From: CAYGWP01 sp964353455
GTDB lineage: Bacteria > Planctomycetota > Phycisphaerae > FEN-1346
Assembly: GCA_964353455.1 (NCBI GenBank)
Contig: CAYGWP010000258.1
Location: 1-5,037 of the forward strand
Length of the DNA: 5,037 bases
Direction of reading: 5' to 3'
A program made the translations under genes and the position numbers. How positions within the stretch are numbered: the first letter of the stretch is position 1; each line of letters begins with the position of its first letter. Below the pieces are notes generated by a model. The model saw nothing but the letters and a program-made list of their open reading frames with translations. It was not told where the DNA came from and did no database searches. Shown here in pieces: positions 1 through 5,037 of this stretch.

Positions 1-24
1 GTGGACCGTTTAACCCTATGCTTC

Positions 25-52
25 GCGCGGCGGGTCTCCCGACCCGCCGCGC
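25..52. repeat. Perfect 12-bp hairpin, TCCC loop
   Basis: The arm GCGCGGCGGGTC (25-36) is the exact reverse complement of GACCCGCCGCGC (41-52), with the tetraloop TCCC between them. No T-run follows, so it does not look like an intrinsic terminator. It lies 63 bases before the first gene's start codon, in the non-coding lead, so it would be in the 5' untranslated RNA if transcription begins upstream. It may be a REP-like dispersed hairpin or a leader structure; the single copy here cannot decide. Confidence 0.75.
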
Positions 53-68
53 CGAGGCTCGTCATTAT

Positions 69-90
69 CACGGGTTGCGAGCAACCCGTG
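69..90. repeat. Perfect 10-bp hairpin
   Basis: CACGGGTTGC (69-78) and GCAACCCGTG (81-90) are exact reverse complements separated by GA. With the closing C-G pair opened this is a 9-bp stem with a CGAG tetraloop. It ends 13 bases before the purine-rich ribosome binding site of the first gene. It shares the core CGGGT/ACCCG with the hairpin at 25-52, so arms of the two could in principle cross-pair (for example 42-46 with 71-75). No T-tract follows, so a terminator role is unlikely. Confidence 0.75.
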
Positions 91-103
91 GCACATGGAA
101 TGC

Positions 104-112
104 GGGAGGTGA
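104..112 (+). promoter_or_regulatory. Strong Shine-Dalgarno for the DUF5060 protein gene
   Basis: GGGAGGTGA contains GGAGGTGA, an eight-base match to the complement of the 16S rRNA 3' end. GGAGG ends six bases before the ATG at 116. This fixes the start codon choice and predicts strong initiation unless the site is masked. Confidence 0.8.
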
Positions 113-115
113 CCT

Positions 116-2305
116 ATGGCGGCACGCACCGGATGGGTCGTGATCGGGATGCTTTGCCTGGCGTCGGCATCGAGCGCCCGGGCCGGGACGGCCGGCGCGC
201 CGGCGCTTCGCGTCGAAGCAAGCCAGAACGTCAAGGTCATCCCGCGGTGGGAGGTCTTCGAACTCACCTTCCGCCACGACGGGGCCTACGCCGACCCGTT
301 CTTCGACGTGACCATCGACCTGGTCTTCACCGCACCGAACGGCAAGACGTTCCAGGTGGGCGGGTTCCACTACGGCTCGTCCGAGAAGCCGAAGATCACG
401 GTGACAGAGCCGGCCGGCGGGCGCGGCCGGACGACCGTCGAATACCGCTTCGAGAAGGCCGACCTCTGGAAGGCCCGCTTCGCCCCGAACGAGACCGGCC
501 GATGGATGTATTCCTATACGTTCTCGAACGCGAAGGGCGGCAAGGCCGAGGGGAAGGGCGAGTTCGAGTGCATCGTCGGCCGCGCGCCGCGGCACGGGTT
601 CGTGCGTCAGGACCCGAAGAGCCCGATGCGGTGGGTCTTCGACGATGGAACGCCGTACTTCCCGATTGGGTTCCAGGAAGGGGCGGCGGATCAGAAGGGC
701 CTCGGGACGGTGCTGTCGATGGCGTCGATGGAAGGCCCGTTCCGCTGCGACCGGCCGAACCTGCCGCCGGTGCCGCCGGGGGCGATGTTCCGCCGCGGTC
801 CCGCGATGAATCCGCAGAACACCGACGTCCAGTACCGCAGGTTCTCGCGGTGCGGTTTCAACATGCTCAGGTTCTCGCAGCAGAACTGCGCCTACGCAAT
901 CACGCCCAGCCTCGACCGCATCGCCGTCCAGGAGAGCATCATGACCGATGAACTCCTGCGGCAGGCCCGAAAGTACGGCCTCCAGATCTTCTATGGCATA
1001 TTTGGATATATGAAGGTCTCTACCGACCACCCCGAGGATGCCGCCGCCATGGCCAAGGTCAAGCGCCTCATCAAGTACAGCGTTGACCGATGGGGGGCCT
1101 ACGTCGATTTCTGGGAGTTCCTGAACGAGCAGCACGCCGCCGACGGATGGTACGCAATCGTCACCCCGTACCTGCACTCCATCGACCCGTACAATCATCC
1201 CGTGACGACGAGTTGGGAGCGGCCGGAACTGGAGGGAATTGAGGTGTGCGCCCCGCACCAATACCTCTATCCGAACGAACTCGGATGCGACATGCAGATC
1301 GTCGGCGCAACCGCCAAGTGGAAGAAGGCCGGCAAACCCGTCATCGTCGGCGAGGCGGGCAACTCCATCGGCCGCGCCACGCCCGAAAAACCCGCGCCCA
1401 TCGGCTTCGGCGGCGTCTGGGATGCCGGCTCCGCACAGCGGATGCGGATCCGGAATTGGACCGGGCTCTTCACCGAGGTCTCCTTCGTCTTCTGGAACAC
1501 GAGTTACGCCCGCGACGGCCACTTCATGAACCTGTGGATCGGCCCGCGCGAACGCGAGTACGTCCGCGCAATGCAGGACTTCGCGTACCGCCTGGGCGGC
1601 GGGCTTAAGACGGCCCAGGCGCAGGTCTCAGACCCGGCCGCCGTCCGCGCTTGGGCCGTGGCCAACGACCGGCACGCGGCTGTATATCTCCATCACGCCA
1701 AGGACCACGCGAACCCCGTGCGCGGACTCCAGGTCACGATCGACGTGCCCCGCGCCGCAAAGGGGTACTGGTACTCGACCGAGACGGCCGCAATCCTCGG
1801 CACGTTCGACGCACCCGCCGGACGGCAGACGGTCGCCGCGCCCGACTTCACCGTGGACCTGGCGCTCCTTGTGACGCCCGACGGATGTCCCGACATCGAC
1901 CATGACGGCATCCCGAACGACAAGGACCCCGACAACGATAACGACGGCGTGCCGAACGCCCAGGACGCCTTCCCCCTGGAGCCGGAGGAGTGGGCCGACA
2001 AGGACGGCGACCTCATCGGCGACAACATGGACGCCGACATCGACGGCCTCCCCGACGGCGACGACCGCAACCGCAACGGCATCCCCGACCATAAGGAACT
2101 GGACTACGACGGCGACGGCGTGCCGCGCGCGGGGGCGGTGCCGTGGGACGCATTCCCGAACGATCCTAAGGAGTGGCGCGACACGGACGGCGACGGCATC
2201 GGCGACAACTCGGACCCCGACATCGACGGCGACGGCTGGTCGAACGCCGAGGAGAAGGCCGCCGGCACGAACCCGTACGACCCGCTGAGTTTCCCGCTGA
2301 AATAA
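116..2305 (+). CDS. Secreted DUF5060 / GH-A-like glycoside hydrolase with Ca-binding tail
   Basis: This 729-residue exported protein is a putative polysaccharide-degrading enzyme. Residues 1-23 form a signal peptide (R4, hydrophobic 7-18, cleavage likely after ARA at 21-23). Residues about 30-155 resemble the DUF5060 beta-sandwich (WEVFELTF, NGKTFQVGGFHYG, ETGRWMYSYTF). Residues about 171-490 look like a clan GH-A TIM barrel: DDGTPYFPIGF as strand 1, GFNMLR with R252, FLNEQ with E338 as candidate acid/base, H381-Q-Y383, VGEAG with E413 as candidate nucleophile, and FVFW with W460. Residues about 497-587 suggest a C-terminal beta-sandwich. Residues 591-729 are Asp-rich thrombospondin-type-3 repeats ending in GTNPYDPLSFPLK. 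The start is set by the strong ribosome binding site. A beta-helix gene follows 10 bases later, so the two are probably cotranscribed. The domain reading is family recall from motifs; the catalytic roles are inferred, and the substrate and CAZy family are unknown. Confidence 0.88.
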   Translation: MAARTGWVVIGMLCLASASSARAGTAGAPALRVEASQNVKVIPRWEVFELTFRHDGAYADPFFDVTIDLVFTAPNGKTFQVGGFHYGSSEKPKITVTEPAGGRGRTTVEYRFEKADLWKARFAPNETGRWMYSYTFSNAKGGKAEGKGEFECIVGRAPRHGFVRQDPKSPMRWVFDDGTPYFPIGFQEGAADQKGLGTVLSMASMEGPFRCDRPNLPPVPPGAMFRRGPAMNPQNTDVQYRRFSRCGFNMLRFSQQNCAYAITPSLDRIAVQESIMTDELLRQARKYGLQIFYGIFGYMKVSTDHPEDAAAMAKVKRLIKYSVDRWGAYVDFWEFLNEQHAADGWYAIVTPYLHSIDPYNHPVTTSWERPELEGIEVCAPHQYLYPNELGCDMQIVGATAKWKKAGKPVIVGEAGNSIGRATPEKPAPIGFGGVWDAGSAQRMRIRNWTGLFTEVSFVFWNTSYARDGHFMNLWIGPREREYVRAMQDFAYRLGGGLKTAQAQVSDPAAVRAWAVANDRHAAVYLHHAKDHANPVRGLQVTIDVPRAAKGYWYSTETAAILGTFDAPAGRQTVAAPDFTVDLALLVTPDGCPDIDHDGIPNDKDPDNDNDGVPNAQDAFPLEPEEWADKDGDLIGDNMDADIDGLPDGDDRNRNGIPDHKELDYDGDGVPRAGAVPWDAFPNDPKEWRDTDGDGIGDNSDPDIDGDGWSNAEEKAAGTNPYDPLSFPLK
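1889..2302 (+). repeat. Duplicated Asp-rich Ca-binding (TSP3-like) repeat region
   Basis: This segment encodes residues 592-729 of the DUF5060 protein. Two copies of a roughly 55-residue unit are visible. The best-conserved halves are residues 617-644 and 678-705, with 20 of 28 positions identical (DAFPxxPxEW, then DxDGDxIGDN, then DIDG). The first halves align at an offset of 57 residues (DGIPND with NGIPDH, DGVP with DGVP) and the second at 61, so the second unit carries about four extra residues before DAFP. DxDxDG loops such as D593/D595/D597 fit calcium coordination in thrombospondin type 3 repeats. The likely role is a rigid, calcium-dependent spacer or surface tether; no sortase motif or terminal membrane helix follows. 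Confidence 0.8.
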
Positions 2306-2308
2306 AGG
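2304..2308 (+). promoter_or_regulatory. Shine-Dalgarno for the beta-helix protein gene
   Basis: AAAGG overlaps the TAA stop of the upstream gene and lies seven bases before the ATG at 2316. It is weaker than the sites of the other two genes, which fits translation coupled to the upstream reading frame. Confidence 0.5.
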
Positions 2309-2315
2309 TATGTAA

Positions 2316-3707
2316 ATGCACGCAAGATTGCTTTCGCTGGCGGCCATGATGCTCGCGGCATGCGCGGCGACGGCCTGCGCCGCCGAGTTCCACATATCGC
2401 CCTCGGGCGCGGCCGATGGCGACGGCTCGAAGGCGCGGCCGTGGGACCTGGGGACGGCCCTCGCGCACCCGGCGGCGGTCAAGCCGGGCGACACCATCTG
2501 GCTCGCGGGGGGCCGGTACGTCGGCGGATTCGACAGCCGCCTGAAGGGGACCGCCGGGGCTCCCATCACGGTCCGCCAGGCGCCGGGCGCCAGGGCCACC
2601 ATAGATTGCGTGAGCGACGATCCGAAACGGCAGGTCTTCCTCAGCGTCGGCGGCGAGCACGCGCGGTTCTGGGGCCTGGAGGTCATGTCCTCAAACCCGA
2701 AGCGCCGGACCGAGACCACCGGCTCGCACCCGGAAGAGATCAGCCGCGGCGGCGTCAACTGCCTGGGGGCGAACATCTCCTTCATCAACATGGTCGTCCA
2801 CGACTGCTCGAACGGTTTCGGCTTCTGGTCCAACGGAGAGGGGGGCGAGATATACGGCTGTATCATCTACAATAATGGATGGGACGCCCCCGACCGCGGG
2901 CACGGGCACGCCATCTACGCCCAGAACAAGACCGGCACCAAGCGCCTGGCCGACAACGTCATCTTCAACCAGTTCTGCTACGGCATCCACGCCTACGGGT
3001 CGAGCAAGGCGTTCATCAACGGTTTCAAGGTCGAGGGGAACGCCTCGTTCAACAACGGTGCGGCCCGGAGCGCCGACAGCCGCGCCCCCAACATCCTGGT
3101 GGGCGGCGGCAGCCCGTCCGAGCGGATCGAGGTCGTCGGAAACTTCACTTACTCAACCGGCCTGGGGGGGACGGCGCTGCAACTCGGGTACGGGGCGAAG
3201 AACAAGGACGCCGTTGTCCGCGACAACTACTTCGTCGGCCCGGCGAGCATCCGCCTCTGGGAAAAACTCGCCATCGAGCACAACACCTTCATTGCGCCCG
3301 GCAAGCCCGTGGCGGTTGAGCCATCGGCAGGCGACCTTGCCGCCGCCAACACGGTCGCCACCGCCCGCCCGACCGGCGTGCGGGTCTTCGTCCGCCCGAA
3401 CGAGTACGAGCCCGGCCGGGCAAACATCATCGTATATAACTGGGACCGTCGCGACGCAGTTGAGGTAGATCTCTCCGCGAGCCGCGACCGTAAGGCCGCG
3501 GGTATCCTGAAACCGGGCGCAAAGTTCCGTGTCGTGAGCGCCCAGGACTTCTTCGGCCCGCCCGTCCTCGAAGGCGCCTTCGACGGCAAACCCCTGCGCA
3601 TTCCGATGAAGGACTATCGCGCCCCGCCGCCCGTCGGCAAGCCCGACTGCGTCCCGCCCGCCACCGGGCCGGAGTTCAACGTCTTCGTCGTGCTGCCGGT
3701 CGAGTGA
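2316..3707 (+). CDS. Secreted right-handed parallel beta-helix protein
   Basis: This 463-residue exported protein has a pectin-lyase-like fold. The N-terminus has R4 and a hydrophobic stretch at 5-15. It contains a lipobox-like L13-A-A-C16, but AxA-type signal peptidase I cleavage near residue 22 is also possible, so lipoprotein status is open. Residues about 24-98 hold the usual opening of such proteins (FHISPSGAADGDGS, VKPGDTIWLAGGRY, APITVRQAPGARATID). Residues about 105-330 show successive coils built on short beta strands and Asn turns: ISFINMVVHDCSNGFGF, GEIYGCIIYNNGW, GHGHAIYAQNKTG, RLADNVIFNQFCYGIHAYG, VVRDNYFVG and AIEHNTFIAPG. Residues about 352-463 look like a C-terminal beta-sandwich (IIVYNWD, VEVDLSA, FNVFVVLP). 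The gene starts 10 bases after the GH-like gene and is probably cotranscribed with it. Many relatives bind or cleave acidic polysaccharides; I cannot assign a lyase or hydrolase family or identify catalytic residues. Confidence 0.85.
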   Translation: MHARLLSLAAMMLAACAATACAAEFHISPSGAADGDGSKARPWDLGTALAHPAAVKPGDTIWLAGGRYVGGFDSRLKGTAGAPITVRQAPGARATIDCVSDDPKRQVFLSVGGEHARFWGLEVMSSNPKRRTETTGSHPEEISRGGVNCLGANISFINMVVHDCSNGFGFWSNGEGGEIYGCIIYNNGWDAPDRGHGHAIYAQNKTGTKRLADNVIFNQFCYGIHAYGSSKAFINGFKVEGNASFNNGAARSADSRAPNILVGGGSPSERIEVVGNFTYSTGLGGTALQLGYGAKNKDAVVRDNYFVGPASIRLWEKLAIEHNTFIAPGKPVAVEPSAGDLAAANTVATARPTGVRVFVRPNEYEPGRANIIVYNWDRRDAVEVDLSASRDRKAAGILKPGAKFRVVSAQDFFGPPVLEGAFDGKPLRIPMKDYRAPPPVGKPDCVPPATGPEFNVFVVLPVE

Positions 3708-3753
3708 AAGTTGTGCGATGTTCGAGCCGCGGCCGCTTGCGCTCGCTTATGCC

Positions 3754-3781
3754 TTGATTCCGCGGCGGTTGCCGATAGACT
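3754..3781 (+). promoter_or_regulatory. Possible sigma70-type promoter for trpB
   Basis: TTGATT (3754-3759) and TAGACT (3776-3781) each match four of six consensus bases and are 16 bases apart, in the least GC-rich part of the 103-base gap. Transcription would start near 3788, giving a leader of about 23 bases that contains the ribosome binding site. No leader peptide with Trp codons and no attenuator-like hairpin with a T-run is visible. The assignment is motif-based and weak, since promoter sequences in this type of organism vary. Confidence 0.35.
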
Positions 3782-3798
3782 ATTCTGCCTGTTTGCCC

Positions 3799-3805
3799 GG
3801 AGGAG
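3799..3805 (+). promoter_or_regulatory. Strong Shine-Dalgarno deciding the trpB start
   Basis: GGAGGAG lies five bases before the ATG at 3811 (GGAGG to ATG is seven bases). It favours this start over the in-frame ATG at 3718, which has no comparable site and would add 31 residues unlike any TrpB N-terminus. Confidence 0.8.
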
Positions 3806-3810
3806 CCTGT

Positions 3811-5019
3811 ATGGCAGCCGCAGCAAAGGTGAGCGGCCGGTTCGGACCATACGGGGGACAGTACGTTCCCGAGACGTTGATGGCTGCGCTCGAGCAACTT
3901 GCCGCCGCATACGCCGAGGCGAAGGACGATCCGGGTTTTCGCAACGACCTGGACTATCTGCTGCGGCAGTTCGCGGGCCGGCCGACGCCGCTGTACTTCG
4001 CCCGGCGCCTGACCGAGGCGTGGGGCGGGGCGCGCATCTACCTTAAGCGAGAGGACCTGGCGCACACCGGCTCCCACAAGATCAACAATACGGTGGGGCA
4101 GGGGCTGCTGGCCGTGCGGATGAAGAAGAAGCGCCTCATCGCCGAGACGGGCGCCGGCCAGCACGGGGTGGCGACGGCCACGGCGGCGGCGCTCCTGGGG
4201 CTTGATTGCGATATCTACATGGGCACCGAGGACATGCGGCGGCAGCGACTGAACGTCTTCCGGATGCAGGCCCTCGGGGCGCGCGTCGTCGGCGTCGGCA
4301 CGGGCCAGCGGACGTTAAAGGACGCCATCAACGAGGCGATGCGCGACTGGATGGCCACCGTCGAGACCACGCACTACTGTTTCGGGACGACGGCCGGGCC
4401 GCACCCGTTCCCGACCCTCGTGCGCGACCTCCAGTCGGTGATCGGCCTGGAGACCCGCCGCCAGGTCCGGGAACAGGAGGGCCGCCTGCCCGACGCGGTG
4501 GTGGCGTGCGTGGGGGGCGGGTCGAACTCGGCGGGCATCTTCTCGGCATTCATCGAGGACGAGGCGGTGCGGCTGGTGGGCGTCGAGGCCGGCGGCAGGG
4601 GCCTCGCCACGGGCCAGCATGCCGCGACCCTGAGCGCCGGCAAGCCGGGCATCCTCCACGGCACATATTCATATGTACTTCAGGATGATACCGGGCAGAC
4701 GATGCCGGTGCACAGCGTGAGCGCGGGCCTCGACTATCCGGGCGTCGGGCCGGAGCACTCGTACTGGAAGGACGCCGGCCGCGTGCGGTACACCACGGCC
4801 ACCGACGATGAGGCGCTCCAGGAGTTCTGCGAACTTTCGCGGACCGAGGGGATCATCCCGGCGCTGGAATCGTCCCACGCCCTCGTCGAGGCCAGGAAAA
4901 TGGCCCCGCAGATGGGCAGCCGGCAGGTGATCATCGTGAACCTTTCGGGCCGCGGCGACAAGGACGTCGAAGCGGCCGCGCGGCTGCTGGGCGACAAACT
5001 CCAGAAGGCGCCCGCGTGA
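3811..5019 (+). CDS. trpB: Tryptophan synthase beta chain
   Basis: TrpB is the cytoplasmic PLP enzyme that condenses indole with L-serine to give L-tryptophan, normally as an alpha2-beta2 complex with TrpA. The 402-residue product matches the usual length (about 400). It opens with GRFGPYGGQYVPETLM. HTGSHKINN carries the PLP-binding lysine K90. ETGAGQHG carries the catalytic E112. The glycine loop GGGSN (235-239) holds the PLP phosphate. GLDYPGVGPEH has D308 at the position of the family's serine-hydroxyl-sensing Asp, and NLSGRGDKD has S379 near the pyridine nitrogen. The pattern is the standard TrpB1 type, with no missing key residue. The start at 3811 follows a strong ribosome binding site. 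It lies 103 bases after a beta-helix gene of unrelated role, so it probably begins a transcription unit; its 3' end may overlap the next gene. Codons 4663-4689 are unusually A/T-ending. Confidence 0.97.
   Translation: MAAAAKVSGRFGPYGGQYVPETLMAALEQLAAAYAEAKDDPGFRNDLDYLLRQFAGRPTPLYFARRLTEAWGGARIYLKREDLAHTGSHKINNTVGQGLLAVRMKKKRLIAETGAGQHGVATATAAALLGLDCDIYMGTEDMRRQRLNVFRMQALGARVVGVGTGQRTLKDAINEAMRDWMATVETTHYCFGTTAGPHPFPTLVRDLQSVIGLETRRQVREQEGRLPDAVVACVGGGSNSAGIFSAFIEDEAVRLVGVEAGGRGLATGQHAATLSAGKPGILHGTYSYVLQDDTGQTMPVHSVSAGLDYPGVGPEHSYWKDAGRVRYTTATDDEALQEFCELSRTEGIIPALESSHALVEARKMAPQMGSRQVIIVNLSGRGDKDVEAAARLLGDKLQKAPA
4663..4676. repeat. A/T-rich inverted repeat inside trpB
   Basis: ACATAT-TC-ATATGT is a perfect six-base inverted repeat with a two-base centre, covering codons for T285 to V289. 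It sits in a run of A/T-ending codons (aca tat tca tat gta ctt) that stands out from the G/C-ending codons around it. Operator-like by shape only; no function is shown. Confidence 0.5.
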
Positions 5020-5037
5020 TCGGCCGCTCTTTGCGCG
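5016..5037 (+). CDS. Possible start of the next gene, cut by window end
   Basis: A GTG at 5016 overlaps the trpB TGA in the four-base GTGA arrangement common between translationally coupled genes. AGAAGG at 5003-5008 lies seven bases upstream and could serve as a ribosome binding site. Only seven codons are visible (MIGRSLR if GTG initiates), too few to identify. Gene order in many bacteria would suggest trpA here, but the residues neither support nor exclude it. Confidence 0.25.

Noticed and set aside
17..22. TATGCT as a -10 box for the first gene
   Set aside because: The matching -35 position would fall at or before the window edge and nothing supportive is visible, so it cannot be judged.
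191..204. 14-base perfect palindrome GCCGGCGCGCCGGC at the signal-peptide end
   Set aside because: It has no loop and is made of GCC/GCG-type Ala, Gly and Pro codons; likely chance in GC-rich coding sequence.
1..951. 316-codon + frame open from the first base
   Set aside because: It overlaps the GH-like gene in another frame, is Arg-rich and low in motif content, and runs straight through both hairpins.
68..1522. 484-codon open frame on the minus strand
   Set aside because: It lies antisense to the clear GH-like gene, has an Arg/Val/Gly-rich composition with no recognisable domain, and is explained by G/C-ending codons removing stops from the opposite strand.
2310..2315. ATG-TAA start-stop directly before the beta-helix gene start
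   Set aside because: The AAAGG site is only one base from this ATG, too close to use it, so a regulatory minimal ORF is not supported.
1628..2866. 412-codon minus-strand open frame across the first gene junction
   Set aside because: Its repetitive Val/Ala/Asp run simply mirrors the Asp-rich repeats on the + strand, and it has no signal or domain of its own.
3410..3421. 12-base palindrome GCCCGGCCGGGC in the beta-helix gene
   Set aside because: It lies wholly within ordinary codons and is of a kind expected by chance at high GC.
3726..3766. Seven-base inverted repeat GCCGCGG / CCGCGGC as a terminator after the beta-helix gene
   Set aside because: The loop is 27 bases and no T-run follows; short GC inverted repeats are expected at this base composition.
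3718..3810. 31-residue N-terminal extension of TrpB from the ATG at 3718
   Set aside because: There is no good ribosome binding site before 3718, the extension resembles no TrpB N-terminus, and GGAGGAG sits correctly before the ATG at 3811.

Overview
The window is GC-rich bacterial DNA (about two thirds G+C by eye, with strongly G/C-ending codons). All the genes I accept are on the + strand. A DUF5060-type secreted glycoside-hydrolase-like protein with an Asp-rich thrombospondin-type-3 tail, next to a secreted beta-helix protein, suggests a polysaccharide-degrading member of the Planctomycetota or a relative. This is inference from gene style and not a firm assignment.

Layout. Positions 1-115 are non-coding. 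They hold two perfect hairpins (25-52 and 69-90) and then a near-ideal ribosome binding site. Positions 116-2305 encode a 729-residue exported protein: signal peptide, DUF5060-like beta-sandwich, clan GH-A-like TIM barrel with visible Glu candidates (E338, E413), a small C-terminal beta domain, and a duplicated Ca2+-binding repeat tail. Only 10 bases later, 2316-3707 encodes a 463-residue exported right-handed parallel beta-helix protein, probably in the same transcript. A 103-base gap (3708-3810) carries a possible sigma70-type promoter and a strong Shine-Dalgarno. Positions 3811-5019 encode a complete, canonical tryptophan synthase beta chain (trpB). The last 22 bases may begin another gene, overlapping the trpB stop by a GTGA junction.

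How they work together. The first two genes look like a small extracellular carbohydrate-processing unit whose substrate cannot be read from sequence. The trpB gene is a housekeeping neighbour with its own likely start signals and no visible functional tie to the first pair. I see no transposase, CRISPR array, tRNA or rRNA. I did not find a clearly new multi-gene system. The items most worth a second look are the paired hairpins before the first gene, the family-unassigned GH-A-like enzyme with its beta-helix partner, and an A/T-rich palindromic codon island inside trpB.
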